Source of the DNA: an uncultured Planktomarina sp.
GTDB lineage: Bacteria; Pseudomonadota; Alphaproteobacteria; Rhodobacterales; Rhodobacteraceae
Reading direction: 5' to 3'
DNA length: 64,000 nt
Assembly: GCA_905182425.1 (NCBI GenBank)
Contig: CAJJBP010000009.1
Location: 62,001 to 126,000, forward strand
Part shown: positions 9,297-18,516 of the stretch, one piece after another
Numbering within the stretch: the first letter of the stretch is position 1
Layout: each line of letters begins with the position of its first letter
The notes under the pieces: model-generated
Databases searched by the model: none
What the model was told of the DNA's origin: nothing
Seen by the model: only the letters and a program-made list of their open reading frames with translations
Position numbers and translations under genes: made by a program

Positions 9297-10250
9297 TCAT
9301 CCTTTGAAGCCCACAGCGGTCCTAGATTTCTGCATTCTAGCAAAATCAGCACCAGCATGATAGGAACTACGCGTCAAAGGCGTTGCCGATACCATTAAAA
9401 ATCCTTTTCCACGCGCTGCAGTTTCATAGCCTTTAAATTCCTCAGGCGTTACAAACCTATCAACCTTATGATGCTTTAGTGTCGGTTGAAGATATTGACC
9501 AATTGTTATGAAATCGATGTTAGCAGCGCGCATATCATCCATAACCTGGTGAACCCCCTGCCTATCTTCACCCAAACCAACCATAATTCCAGATTTGGTA
9601 AACATTGTTGCGTCCAATTCTTTAACGCGCTGCAAAAGTCTAAGAGAATGGAAATATCGTGCTCCAGGACGGACTTCAGGGTAGAGCCCCGGCACAGTTT
9701 CCAGATTATGATTAAACACATCGGGTTTGGCTGCAACAACCTGCTCCAAGGCAGACGGATCACACCTTATAAAATCAGGAGTCAGAATTTCAATTGTAGT
9801 TCCCAGTGATTGCTTTCGTATAGCTCTTATTGTTTGTGCAAAATGAGCAGCACCTCCGTCCTTTATATCATCACGGTCAACGGACGTAATAACAACATGT
9901 TTTAAGCCTAACTTTTTCACAGCATCAGCCACTCGGCCGGGCTCAAATACGTCGAGATCCTTCGGAGGTTTTCCTGTGGCAATGTTACAAAATGTGCATG
10001 CCCGCGTGCAAACTTCACCCATAATCATCATTGTAGCATGACCTTGATTCCAACATTCGCCAACGTTGGGACAACCCGCCTCTTCACACACCGTGGTCAG
10101 TTTATTTTCACGCATTATTTGTCGGGTATTTTGATAGCCCTGCCCCACCGGAGCCTTAACTCTAATCCAAGCGGGCTTTTTTGGCTGCGGATTATTGGGC
10201 TTTTTGGCTTTTTCCGGATGCCTTTGCTCAGGGATTTTAAGATTGCGCAT
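9297..10250 (-). CDS. lipA: Lipoyl synthase
   Basis: 317 residues, a radical-SAM enzyme that inserts two sulfur atoms into octanoyl groups on E2 and GcvH proteins. Seen: the auxiliary cluster cysteines [12 protein letters not shown], the radical-SAM triad CTRACTFC, and the closing LTRSSYHAG serine that ligates the auxiliary cluster. The N terminus is lysine- and proline-rich ([13 protein letters not shown]), as in other alphaproteobacterial LipA. The start has AGGA about ten bases upstream. A weak hairpin just beyond the stop (around 9271-9290) is not a convincing terminator. Confidence 0.96.
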   Translation of the reverse strand: MRNLKIPEQRHPEKAKKPNNPQPKKPAWIRVKAPVGQGYQNTRQIMRENKLTTVCEEAGCPNVGECWNQGHATMMIMGEVCTRACTFCNIATGKPPKDLDVFEPGRVADAVKKLGLKHVVITSVDRDDIKDGGAAHFAQTIRAIRKQSLGTTIEILTPDFIRCDPSALEQVVAAKPDVFNHNLETVPGLYPEVRPGARYFHSLRLLQRVKELDATMFTKSGIMVGLGEDRQGVHQVMDDMRAANIDFITIGQYLQPTLKHHKVDRFVTPEEFKGYETAARGKGFLMVSATPLTRSSYHAGADFARMQKSRTAVGFKG

Positions 10251-10686
10251 TTTTTATTTCCTATGATAATATTTATTTAGCAGAACAAAAGCAAACGAAC
10301 ACCCCCATCGCATCAATACTTATAAGATATAGTCAGCGCAGGTTCATAAAGTCAGTGGCGAATACATATTTTGACAAAAAAATGCGGTCGCCTTTAACTC
10401 CAACTAAATAGCAAAATAAATTTTATTATGAAAAAACCAACCCAAAATATACAAGTTTTTATGGTAGCCTCTGATAGATGACCATAAATTATTTATTTAT
10501 ACATTCAGATTAACGGCTAGGTAGATTAGGGCTGTGAGCAGAATTTGATTGGGATTCGTCTATTTGAACTTAGAGAGTACTAAATGACAGCCAATTTAAA
10601 CGCGTTAAATAATTTTTAGTGCGGAGATATAGCTTTATAATAACAGCTAGCCATAGCTTAAAAAGTTAAAAAAATAAGTATATGAA
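10251..10686. other. 436-bp intergenic region between mttB-like and lipA genes
   Basis: Very AT-rich. It carries the promoter region of lipA (minus strand) and the 3' flank of the mttB-like gene. I found no reading frame longer than about 30 codons with a ribosome site, no tRNA, and no strong hairpin with a T-run. Confidence 0.6.
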
Positions 10687-12228
10687 CTATACAAAAGCGT
10701 CGGGACTCTCTGCTTTCTTTTGAGCTACGTAATTTTCGAGCGCCGCTAAAATTTCAGGATCTAATGGTGGCTGTTGGTAATCGGCTAATTGCCGGGTTAC
10801 ACGCTCACTTGCTAACTTTGCGGTATCCCGGGCGCCTTCTTCATACCATGTTTCAAATGGTTTGTAGTCAAACAGATCTGAACGCCAAAATGCTGATTTG
10901 AAGTTATTTTGTGTATGTTCGCAACCCAAATAGTGGCCACTGGGCCCAACCTCCCTAATAGCGCCCATGGCCTGCGCATTTTCGTCAGCGGACACACCTA
11001 GGCTCATCTTTTGTAAAGAACCCAATTGGTCTGCATCCATCACAAATTTCTCAAAAGAAGACACAAGTCCGCCCTCAAGCCAACCACAGGAGTGCAACAT
11101 AAAATTAACACCGCCAAGCATTGCAGCGTTTAATGTATTGGAGGATTCATAGGCTGCCTGTGCATCAGGTAGTTTCGAGCCACAAAGCCCTCCCCCCGAA
11201 CGAAATGGTAAATTCATCCGACGAGCAAGCTGCCCAGCACCGAATAGAATTTGGCTTGCTTCCGGAGTGCCAAACGTCGGCGCTCCTGAATTCATATCTA
11301 TCGACGTAACAAAAGTTCCAAAAATAACTGGCGCACCTGCGCGTATAATTTGACTATATGCAATGCCCGCCAGAACCTCCGCAAGAACTTGCGTAAGTGT
11401 ACCAATTGTTGAAACCGGGGCCATTGCGCCGCCAACAATAAACGGAGAAATGATGCAGGCCTGTTTGTTCTTTGCGTATACCTCAAGCGCCCCCATCATG
11501 ATACTATCAAAAGTTAGTGGGCTATTGATGTTAATTAATGATGTCATCACCGTGTTATTTTGAACAAACTCTTTTCCAAAAAGAATTTCACACATATCAA
11601 CGGAGTCTTGAGCTCGATTTGGTTCGGTAACCGACCCCATGAACGGTTTGTCACTATAAACTATGTGCGCCATTAACATATCCAAGTGACGTTTATTCAC
11701 CGGCACATCTGTTGGTTCACATACAGTACCACCCGAGTGGTGTAAGTTCTTTGACATATAACCTAACTTCACAAATTTCTGGAAATCATAGATTGTTGCA
11801 TATCTACGACCGCCGTCAGCGTCCCGCACAAATGGTGGGCCATACACCGGTGCCGTAACCAATGTTTTTCCACCAATTTCCACACTACGTTCGGGGTTTC
11901 GAGCGTGTTGGGTAAACTTCGAGGGCGCAGTTTTGCACAACTCGCGCGCCAGACCGCGTGGAATACGCACACGTTCACCTTCAATCGTTGCACCAACTGA
12001 CTTCCACCGCTCCAAGGCTTCAGGACTGTCGACAAAGTTAACGCCAATTTCTTCCAGTACAGTTTCCGCATTATATTCGATCAATTCCAACGTAGCTTCA
12101 TCCAGAAGTTCGTAGAGCGGAATCTTGCGATCAATGTACTTTTCAGTTTCGACGCTTACGGCTGTGCGCTCTGCGCGCCGTGCGGCTCCGCCCCCGCTGC
12201 GTGATCTACGACCTGATGTTTCAGCCAT
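10687..12228 (-). CDS. MttB-family methyltransferase, non-pyrrolysine type
   Basis: 513 residues, COG5598 family. A basic, disordered start (GRRSRSGGGAARR) is followed by a TIM-barrel body. Stretches such as EEIGVNFVDSPEAL, SGGTVCEPTDVP and LCGSKLPDAQAAYES are typical. True trimethylamine methyltransferases have an in-frame TAG for pyrrolysine; this frame is uninterrupted, so it belongs to the branch whose characterised member demethylates glycine betaine with a corrinoid partner. No corrinoid protein or methylcobamide transferase lies in this window. The substrate is therefore unknown; a quaternary or tertiary methylated amine is the reasonable inference for a marine bacterium. It stands alone between lipA and guaA. 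Confidence 0.85.
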   Translation of the reverse strand: MAETSGRRSRSGGGAARRAERTAVSVETEKYIDRKIPLYELLDEATLELIEYNAETVLEEIGVNFVDSPEALERWKSVGATIEGERVRIPRGLARELCKTAPSKFTQHARNPERSVEIGGKTLVTAPVYGPPFVRDADGGRRYATIYDFQKFVKLGYMSKNLHHSGGTVCEPTDVPVNKRHLDMLMAHIVYSDKPFMGSVTEPNRAQDSVDMCEILFGKEFVQNNTVMTSLININSPLTFDSIMMGALEVYAKNKQACIISPFIVGGAMAPVSTIGTLTQVLAEVLAGIAYSQIIRAGAPVIFGTFVTSIDMNSGAPTFGTPEASQILFGAGQLARRMNLPFRSGGGLCGSKLPDAQAAYESSNTLNAAMLGGVNFMLHSCGWLEGGLVSSFEKFVMDADQLGSLQKMSLGVSADENAQAMGAIREVGPSGHYLGCEHTQNNFKSAFWRSDLFDYKPFETWYEEGARDTAKLASERVTRQLADYQQPPLDPEILAALENYVAQKKAESPDAFV

Positions 12229-12300
12229 TTCTTATTCCTCAATTTAAAGTTATTTAGAGTTTACGCTTTTGGCTATAAATTGTGCGGTTATTTTCGCCTT

Positions 12301-12329
12301 TTGACACGGGAAAACGACATCAATGATAG
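12301..12329 (+). promoter_or_regulatory. Sigma-70 type promoter of guaA
   Basis: TTGACA at 12301-12306, a 17-base spacer and TGATAG at 12324-12329, a near-consensus pair. It predicts a leader of about 45 bases before the guaA ATG at 12382. The leader holds a small hairpin, ACCTTT-tt-AAAGGT, around 12350-12363. Confidence 0.6.
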
Positions 12330-12381
12330 ATTCTCATATCTGTTGGGTTGCACCTTTTTAAAGGTTTGAATATCGGGAGAC

Positions 12382-13938
12382 ATGGATCAAATTCATCAAA
12401 AACTTCTCATTATCGATTTTGGCAGTCAAGTTACACAATTGATCGCACGCCGACTGCGCGAGCTCAACGTTTACTGCGAAATACATCCATTCCAAAAAAT
12501 TACTGAACAATTTCTGAAAAATTCTGAGCCACAAGCGATCATTCTTTCCGGTGGACCAGCTTCCGTAATAGATGAGGACTCACCGCGGCCACCGATGGCT
12601 TTGTTTAAGCTAGGCGTTCCAATACTGGGTATTTGCTACGGTCAACAAGTAATGATGAAATGTCTTGGTGGTAGCGTTGAACGCGGCCACGGGACCGCTG
12701 AATTTGGACGTGCGTTCGTGACCAAGAAATGCGATATTCCCTTTGTGGACGGTTGGTTTGATGAGGGCGACGAACAAGTGTGGATGAGCCACGGTGATCA
12801 TGTAAGCGCTGTAGCACCAGGTTTTGAGGTTTTTGCAACTTCTCCAAATGCTCCATATGCGATAACTGCAGATCTATCCCGAAAATTTTATGCAGTTCAG
12901 TTTCACCCCGAGGTACACCACACGCCGAAAGGATCAAAGTTATTTAAGAATTTTATTCAACAAGCTGGTTTTAACGGTGACTGGACAATGGGAAAGTATC
13001 GTGAGCAAGCCATACAGGCGATTAAAGATCAAGTTGGAAATCAAAAAGTTATTTGTGGTCTTTCAGGTGGCGTTGACAGCTCTGTAGCTGCAGTCCTTAT
13101 TCACGAAGCAATTGGCGATCAGTTGACATGTGTTTTTGTAGATCACGGATTGCTCCGAGAGAAAGAAAGCGATGAAGTTGTTAAAATGTTTCGTGATAAC
13201 TACAAAATGGCCCTCATCCATGCGGATGAGAGAGATCTTTTTCTTGGGGAATTAGATGGGCAGTCTGATCCTGAAACAAAACGTAAACTTATTGGAAAGC
13301 TGTTCATTGACGTATTCCAAAAACATGCAGCCGCAGTTGGTGGCGCTAAGTTTTTAGCCCAAGGGACATTGTATCCGGATGTAATTGAAAGCGTTAGCTT
13401 TTCAGGCGGCCCTTCAGTCACAATTAAATCGCATCACAATGTTGGTGGATTGCCAGAAAAGATGGGCCTTAAATTGGTTGAACCGCTACGTGAGCTGTTT
13501 AAAGATGAAGTCCGTACACTCGGCAAAGAGTTAGGCCTACCATCCAGCTTCATTGGCCGTCATCCTTTTCCTGGCCCAGGCCTCGCAATCCGTTGCCCTG
13601 GTGAAATCACCCACAAAAAACTAGATATATTGCGTAAAGCGGACGCCGTATACATCGACCAGATTCGCAAACACGATCTTTATGACGAAATTTGGCAAGC
13701 TTTTGTAGTACTCCTTCCAGTTCGCACAGTGGGCGTTATGGGCGACAGTCGAACCTACGATTATGCGTGTGCCTTACGGGCTGTGACATCCACAGATGGT
13801 ATGACAGCCGATTATTACCCATTTACTCATGAATTTCTCGGGGAGACTGCCACGCGTATCATTAACGAAGTTCAGGGGATCAATCGCATCACATATGATA
13901 TTACATCAAAGCCACCCGGTACTATTGAGTGGGAGTAA
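12382..13938 (+). CDS. guaA: GMP synthase (glutamine-hydrolysing)
   Basis: 518 residues. Converts XMP to GMP. The N-terminal class I amidotransferase domain carries Cys85 in GICYGQQ and the His/Glu pair in QFHPEVHH. The ATP pyrophosphatase domain has the PP-loop [10 protein letters not shown] near residue 228. The C-terminal dimerisation domain ends in the family-typical GTIEWE. GGGAG lies just before the start. The last seven codons are repeated 274 bp downstream, so this gene end appears to have served as an integration site. Confidence 0.97.
   Translation: MDQIHQKLLIIDFGSQVTQLIARRLRELNVYCEIHPFQKITEQFLKNSEPQAIILSGGPASVIDEDSPRPPMALFKLGVPILGICYGQQVMMKCLGGSVERGHGTAEFGRAFVTKKCDIPFVDGWFDEGDEQVWMSHGDHVSAVAPGFEVFATSPNAPYAITADLSRKFYAVQFHPEVHHTPKGSKLFKNFIQQAGFNGDWTMGKYREQAIQAIKDQVGNQKVICGLSGGVDSSVAAVLIHEAIGDQLTCVFVDHGLLREKESDEVVKMFRDNYKMALIHADERDLFLGELDGQSDPETKRKLIGKLFIDVFQKHAAAVGGAKFLAQGTLYPDVIESVSFSGGPSVTIKSHHNVGGLPEKMGLKLVEPLRELFKDEVRTLGKELGLPSSFIGRHPFPGPGLAIRCPGEITHKKLDILRKADAVYIDQIRKHDLYDEIWQAFVVLLPVRTVGVMGDSRTYDYACALRAVTSTDGMTADYYPFTHEFLGETATRIINEVQGINRITYDITSKPPGTIEWE
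13918..13938 (+). repeat. Direct repeat copy 1, guaA 3' end (candidate attachment site)
   Basis: Last seven codons of guaA, reading GTIEWE-stop. The 14-base core ACTATTGAGTGGGA (13921-13934) recurs exactly at 14195-14208. The guaA 3' end is a known integration site for genomic islands using tyrosine recombinases, so this is read as the gene-side attachment site. Confidence 0.6.
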
Positions 13939-13944
13939 ATAAAA

Positions 13945-14100
13945 ATGATTTGTATTCAAGTAGATATACCACAAAGTGTATGTGATATTGATGATGAATT
14001 AAAAGCGATTTATCACAGCAAGGACACTGTATGTATTTGGGTTTTTAAAACAAGAGATGACAGAAATAAGTTTGTGGATGATACCGCAGGAATGTTGTAG
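13945..14100 (+). CDS. Small hypothetical protein, 51 residues
   Basis: ATG 13945 to TAG 14100, six bases after the guaA stop. The product starts MICIQVDIPQSVCDIDDELK and ends VFKTRDDRNKFVDDTAGML. It is soluble and acidic in its first half, with three cysteines and no membrane segment. No Shine-Dalgarno is seen beyond the A-rich spacer, so translation would be coupled to guaA. It lies wholly between the two guaA-end repeats. I do not recognise a family; it may be a fragment of a gene from the lost element. Confidence 0.35.
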   Translation: MICIQVDIPQSVCDIDDELKAIYHSKDTVCIWVFKTRDDRNKFVDDTAGML

Positions 14101-14133
14101 TAGGAACAGAATATGTGCCAAAAACTGATAAAG

Positions 14134-14173
14134 TTACATAAATGTTACATAGTCTAAAATTACATTAATGTTA
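14134..14173. repeat. Paired near-palindromic 14-mers
   Basis: TTACATAAATGTTA at 14134-14147 and TTACATTAATGTTA at 14160-14173 differ by one base and are 26 bases apart. The second contains the perfect palindrome ACATTAATGT. Such spacing suits a dimeric DNA-binding protein (operator or recombinase arm site), but the binder is unknown. Confidence 0.35.
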
Positions 14174-14191
14174 TCAATAACTTACAGTATT

Positions 14192-14212
14192 GGAACTATT
14201 GAGTGGGAATGA
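14192..14212 (+). repeat. Direct repeat copy 2, duplicate of guaA 3' end
   Basis: Reads GGA ACT ATT GAG TGG GAA TGA, that is GTIEWE-stop, the same six residues and a stop as the end of guaA, but not attached to any reading frame. It differs from copy 1 at three bases. Read as the distal attachment site left by an integration event. Confidence 0.6.
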
Positions 14213-14280
14213 ATAATATAATTTAAGTAACTGATATTAAGTAATTAAATAATGAATAATTATTGACTGGGGTAGGCTTA

Positions 14281-14526
14281 GTGGTTAGAGAAATTCAAAA
14301 AAAATATTCAACTAAAATTTTGGAATGGTTCGGGGTATTAACAGCAATTGTATACTCTTTACTAGTTGCTTCAAATACTGGCTATGAGACACTTGGTTTT
14401 TCTTTGCTACTGGTCTCTGCAATTTCCATTGGATTCTGGGGTTTTCTTTGCAGACATTATGGGATTTTGGTGCTTCAATTTTTCTATGCTGCTGCAGGTA
14501 TACTCGGTGTCATAAGGTGGCTTTAG
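14281..14526 (+). CDS. Small membrane protein of unknown function
   Basis: 81 residues from GTG 14281, or 87 from TTG 14263. The GTG start is preferred because GGGGTAGG lies just upstream. After a short basic start (VVREIQKKYSTK) there are three hydrophobic segments with aromatic residues: LEWFGVLTAIVYSLLVAS, FSLLLVSAISIGFWGFL, and ILVLQFFYAAAGILGVIRW. The layout recalls short proteins of marine Rhodobacterales with no assigned role. It lies directly beyond the second guaA-end repeat. I cannot give a function. Confidence 0.6.
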   Translation: MVREIQKKYSTKILEWFGVLTAIVYSLLVASNTGYETLGFSLLLVSAISIGFWGFLCRHYGILVLQFFYAAAGILGVIRWL

Positions 14527-14656
14527 ATGAATAGTTGCTACAAAAATTTATAAAATCAGGACAATTATACCAATTATGCGTGTCAAATTTTTTATTTCTT
14601 ACTTGTATACATTAATAATATATTAGAAGTTTTTTAATCATTATCAGGATTAAATT

Positions 14657-15505
14657 ATGCAACACGCGCGCGCCGCATTGTGGATGATCGGAGCAATATT
14701 CTCTTTTACCTCTATGGCAATTGCTGGACGTGAAATAGCAGAGAACCTCGATACTTTTGAAATCATGCTTTACCGTTCAATAATAGGTTTTGTGATTGTG
14801 ATTGTTGTAGCTTATGCGGCTGACACTATGAAAGAAGTGAATTTTCAACTTTTTTCAATACATATCATACGAAATGTTTTTCACTTTACAGGCCAAAATC
14901 TATGGTTTTTTGCTCTTCAACTAATTCCCCTAGCTCAGCTTTTTGCGCTTGAATTCACTTCACCAATTTGGGTGATGCTACTGGCGCCAATTCTTTTAGG
15001 TGAAAAGCTTACACTTCGGAAATTTTTTTTAGTAGCCCTTGGCTTCATCGGCGTCTTGATAGTGGCTCGACCCGAAATTGGAGCGCTAAATACAGGCATT
15101 TTAGCTGGGGCGGCTGCGGCTATTGGCTTTGCAGGTGCCGCTATCTTAACGCGTAAATTAACCCATACAGATAGCCTAACTAAAATACTTTTTTTCTTAA
15201 CAGGCTTGCAGCTTCTTTTTGGCCTGATCTGCGCGGGCTACGACGGCGACATAGCGTTGCCCAACAGCTCAAGCTTGCCTTGGGTCATCGTCATAGGTAC
15301 AGCAGGATTAATGGCTCACTTGTGCCTCACTAAATCTCTTTCAATGGCGCCTGCAAGCGTTGTTATGCCCATTGATTTTGCACGTTTGCCGTTGATTGCC
15401 ATTTTGGCGGTAATTTTTTACGACGAGGCCTTAGACATATTTGTGATATTAGGTGCTTCTCTTATTTTACTCTCAAACTATGTCAGTCTACGCCGTCAGT
15501 CATAA
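14657..15505 (+). CDS. DMT-superfamily transporter, two EamA domains
   Basis: 282 residues with ten predicted membrane segments in two homologous EamA halves (about 5-135 and 145-280). The halves contain LEFTSPIWVMLLAPILLGE and MPIDFARLPLIAILAVIFYDE, the repeated signature before helices 5 and 10. The family exports or imports small metabolites; the substrate cannot be told from sequence. The start ATG 14657 has AGGA seven bases upstream. It is followed on the same strand by the P-loop protein gene after 65 bp. Confidence 0.88.
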   Translation: MQHARAALWMIGAIFSFTSMAIAGREIAENLDTFEIMLYRSIIGFVIVIVVAYAADTMKEVNFQLFSIHIIRNVFHFTGQNLWFFALQLIPLAQLFALEFTSPIWVMLLAPILLGEKLTLRKFFLVALGFIGVLIVARPEIGALNTGILAGAAAAIGFAGAAILTRKLTHTDSLTKILFFLTGLQLLFGLICAGYDGDIALPNSSSLPWVIVIGTAGLMAHLCLTKSLSMAPASVVMPIDFARLPLIAILAVIFYDEALDIFVILGASLILLSNYVSLRRQS

Positions 15506-15570
15506 ACCTAACCCTTTTCTGAGGTCCTGATTTGGTCTAATGTGAGCGCTAATTTGGGAAAGTAAAAAAC

Positions 15571-16434
15571 ATGATCTACAAAAATAGTAAGGACTGGAAA
15601 AACTCTAAGCAAAAGCGTGTTTTGCTTTTAGCAATGTCTGGGCTTGGAAAAACATATGTATCTTCCATGCTGCGAGCTAAAGGGGATTGGTTTCATTACT
15701 CAATCGATTATCGAATTGGAACTCGGTACATGGGCGAACATATTGTTGATAATTTTAAACAAATTGCAATGGAGACCCCATTTTTAGCCGACTTATTGCG
15801 CTCAGATTCACTTTATATTGCGTCAAATATTACTCCCGAAAACCTATCCCCATTATCCACCTATCTTGGGAAGCCTGGCGATACCACTAAAGGCGGCATT
15901 CCATTTGAAGAATATCGTAAGCGGCAAACCCAACACCATAGTGCTGAGAAATCGGCGTTGATGGATACACCACACTTTATCGAACGCGCAAAACAACTTT
16001 ACGGCTATTCGAACTTTGTCTGCGATAGTGGAGGTTCAATCTGCGAGGTTGTTGATCCATGGAATCCCAAAGACCCAATACTCAATACCTTGTCAAAAAA
16101 TTTGTTACTAGTCTGGATAAAAGGCTCAGAAGAACACACAAGCGAGTTAATATCACGCTTTGATCAGGCTCCAAAACCAATGTGTTATCAAGCGGATTTC
16201 TTACTAGATGCTTGGCAAGGATATCAAGATCAGACCGGGTTGGGACCAAACAAGATTGATCCAAATGACTTCATCCGTTGGACCTACGCACGCGCAATGG
16301 CGCACCGTGAACCACGATATGCTCAGATGGCAAACTGGGGAATAACAGTAAACAATGGTGAATTAAAAGATGTTAGTTCGCCAGAAGGTTTCGAAAATGT
16401 GATTTATCAAGCAATTGATAATAATTTAAAATAA
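15571..16434 (+). CDS. P-loop NTPase of unknown function, upstream of metA
   Basis: 287 residues, no membrane segment. Walker A is AMSGLGKT near residues 22-29, right after a beta strand (RVLLL). A Walker-B-like strand is [13 protein letters not shown] near residue 148, then [11 protein letters not shown]-terminal helical part contains [21 protein letters not shown]. The nucleotide-binding shape suggests a kinase-like or chaperone-like ATPase, but I do not recognise a characterised family. In Roseobacter-group genomes a gene of this kind is found beside metA; the spacing here is 29 bp, so a joint operon is likely and a methionine-related role is inferred only from that. Confidence 0.75.
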   Translation: MIYKNSKDWKNSKQKRVLLLAMSGLGKTYVSSMLRAKGDWFHYSIDYRIGTRYMGEHIVDNFKQIAMETPFLADLLRSDSLYIASNITPENLSPLSTYLGKPGDTTKGGIPFEEYRKRQTQHHSAEKSALMDTPHFIERAKQLYGYSNFVCDSGGSICEVVDPWNPKDPILNTLSKNLLLVWIKGSEEHTSELISRFDQAPKPMCYQADFLLDAWQGYQDQTGLGPNKIDPNDFIRWTYARAMAHREPRYAQMANWGITVNNGELKDVSSPEGFENVIYQAIDNNLK

Positions 16435-16463
16435 ACCTCATAAGCTTCCAAGGGGGCAAGACT

Positions 16464-17381
16464 GTGCCAATTAAAATTCCATCCAACCTTCCTGCGCACT
16501 CAGTTTTAAGCTCTGAAGGCATTATGGTAATGGATCCCAGCCAAGCTGACCGTCAGGACATTCGCCCTCTACGGATAGCATTATTAAACCTGATGCCACT
16601 AAAAATTCAGACTGAGAACCAATTTGCGCGCTTGATAGGAGCAACACCCCTACAAATTGAGTTCACTTTAATTCGAATGAGTGCACACCAAACAAAAAAT
16701 ACAGCTGCAAGTCATATGGAAGAGTTTTACCGTACGTTTAACATGGTGAGAGATGAAAAGTTTGATGGGTTGATCATCACCGGTGCCCCAATAGAGCACT
16801 TGGACTTCGAAGAAGTTACCTATTGGGATGAAATGGTCGAAGTAATGAATTGGACACAGACAAATGTCCACTCAACCTTTGGAGTGTGCTGGGGCGGGAT
16901 GGCAATGATTAACCATTTTCATGGAATTCAAAAACATATGCTAAATAAAAAAGCGTTTGGGTGCTTTCGTCATCAAAATATTGCCCCTTCCTCACCATAC
17001 TTACGTGGCTTTTCCGATGATTTTGTGATTCCAGTCAGTCGTTGGACTGAAATGCGTGAAGACGAAATTAAGGGAGCATTTGGGTTGAAAGTTCTTTTAA
17101 GATCAGAAGAGACTGGGCCCTGCTTGGTCGAAGATTCAGCACATAACGCACTGTATATTTTTAACCACTTTGAATATGATAGCACTACATTAAAACAAGA
17201 GTATGATCGTGACGTAGCTAACGGCACAGAGACTAATGTACCAGGAAATTACTATCCCCAAGACGATCCAAGCCTTGTGCCTCAAAACCGGTGGCGCTCG
17301 CATGCACATCTTCTGTACGGGAATTGGATTAACGAAATATATCAGACAACACCATTTCAGTTAGACAATATTGGGACGTAA
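16464..17381 (+). CDS. metA: Homoserine O-acetyltransferase, MetA family
   Basis: 305 residues. Activates homoserine in methionine synthesis. The catalytic Cys142 lies in FGVCWGGM; the His/Glu pair is in FNHFEYD. Position 111 is Glu (GAPIEH). In this family Glu111 goes with acetyl-CoA use and Gly111, as in E. coli, with succinyl-CoA, so acetylation is predicted. The start is GTG 16464 with AAGGGGG eight bases upstream. The stop overlaps the next gene by 11 bases. I looked for a SAM-II riboswitch upstream of the operon and could not establish one. Confidence 0.93.
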   Translation: MPIKIPSNLPAHSVLSSEGIMVMDPSQADRQDIRPLRIALLNLMPLKIQTENQFARLIGATPLQIEFTLIRMSAHQTKNTAASHMEEFYRTFNMVRDEKFDGLIITGAPIEHLDFEEVTYWDEMVEVMNWTQTNVHSTFGVCWGGMAMINHFHGIQKHMLNKKAFGCFRHQNIAPSSPYLRGFSDDFVIPVSRWTEMREDEIKGAFGLKVLLRSEETGPCLVEDSAHNALYIFNHFEYDSTTLKQEYDRDVANGTETNVPGNYYPQDDPSLVPQNRWRSHAHLLYGNWINEIYQTTPFQLDNIGT

Positions 17382-18339
17382 AATCACAGTCATATTGCTT
17401 TTATTTGGGTGTGCAGCCCTAACCATTGTGCAGTTTCTAGCAGCACGCCGCGAGGTCGCCGTTGTTTTGAGTTTTCCACCAGAGGGCCAAATCATCAACG
17501 TGCAAGGTCATTCAGTCCACGCTTTCGTTAAAGGAAGTGGACCGGATTTAGTTTTAATACATGGTGCTAGCGGTAATGCACGCGATTTTACTTTTGATTT
17601 TGTCGATCGCCTCAAAGACAGGTACCGCGTTACAGTATTAGATCGCCCAGGTCTTGGTCATTCAAGTTCCGTTATTCAAAGTGAGGCTGCTGTTTTTGCG
17701 ACCCAAGGCTCGAGCCCTTCACAGCAAGCAAAGGTTTTAGTAGGTGCAATGCGTGCATTGAACTTGAAAAATTCAATCGTTTTAGGACATTCATTAGGCG
17801 GAATTGTTGCACTCGCTATGGCTCTCGACTATCCCAACGATGTCTCCAGCCTTGTTCTTGTCTCGAGTGTCTCTAATCCTTGGCCAGGCGACCTTGGTTG
17901 GTTCTATAAACTGAACGGCTCTCTCATAGGCGGAGCGATAGTTCCACCTATACTGAGCGCTTTTGTTACAAATAAATTAGTTGAATCTAATGTGGCTGAA
18001 ATCTTCGAGCCACAAATAGCACCTAATGGGTACTTAGAGCATATTGGAGCAGGGCTTGTTTTACGGCGTGACACTATGCGTGCAAACGCTCGACAGGTCT
18101 TTGGGTTAAAAGCCCATGTTGAAAAAATCAGTGGCAGGTATGGTCAACTAAACCTACCAGTTGAAATATTACATGGAAATAAAGATACGATTGTGCCATT
18201 TCAAATTCATTCTAAAAAACTAGTTAATCAAATCGAAAATGCAGTGCTTACAGTTTTGCCTGGAATTGGTCATATGCCACACCACACCAATCCCGACGTG
18301 ATTATTTCAGCTATAGACCGCGCCGCTATACGACCGTAG
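17371..18339 (+). CDS. Alpha/beta hydrolase with N-terminal membrane anchor
   Basis: 322 residues from TTG 17371. An N-terminal hydrophobic helix ([18 protein letters not shown]) anchors or exports it. The alpha/beta hydrolase fold follows: oxyanion-hole HGASGNARD near residue 65, nucleophile elbow GHSLGG near residue 135, acid in [10 protein letters not shown] and histidine in GIGHMPH. Substrate unknown. It overlaps the metA end by 11 bases and is therefore probably translated with it, but no hydrolase step is needed after MetA, so the link may be only transcriptional. Confidence 0.85.
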   Translation: MGRKITVILLLFGCAALTIVQFLAARREVAVVLSFPPEGQIINVQGHSVHAFVKGSGPDLVLIHGASGNARDFTFDFVDRLKDRYRVTVLDRPGLGHSSSVIQSEAAVFATQGSSPSQQAKVLVGAMRALNLKNSIVLGHSLGGIVALAMALDYPNDVSSLVLVSSVSNPWPGDLGWFYKLNGSLIGGAIVPPILSAFVTNKLVESNVAEIFEPQIAPNGYLEHIGAGLVLRRDTMRANARQVFGLKAHVEKISGRYGQLNLPVEILHGNKDTIVPFQIHSKKLVNQIENAVLTVLPGIGHMPHHTNPDVIISAIDRAAIRP

Positions 18340-18516
18340 AGATTAACTAGACTACAAAGTTTAAATCCCAGGCTCCTCTGTTTTCAATCCAAAACTGCAA
18401 ACCTATTGCCCTTTCCTGACATTGAAACTCAGTACTCCCCCTCAACGATGCTGCACGCTTACGACACATGCTAGGCGCCCGAACGGAAAACGTTTATCAA
18501 AAAACGTAATTATTAT

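Larger units (their letters stand above)
13939..14191. mobile_element. Remnant between guaA-end repeats (candidate decayed island or scar)
   Basis: 253 bp lie between the two copies of the guaA end. The segment is AT-rich and contains one 51-codon reading frame and a pair of near-palindromic 14-mers. It has no integrase, so if it came from an integrated element nearly all of it has been lost. The direct repeats are seen; the mobile origin is inferred. Confidence 0.4.

Noticed and set aside
10687-12228. Pyrrolysine-containing trimethylamine methyltransferase
   Set aside because: The frame has no internal TAG, so it cannot be a Pyl-type MttB.
15506-15570. Possible SAM-II riboswitch before the P-loop gene/metA operon
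   Set aside because: The fragments CTGATTT and GCTAATTTGGG recall parts of the SAM-II core, but I could not pair a first stem or the pseudoknot. A covariance-model search with RF00521 would decide; a significant hit would overturn this.
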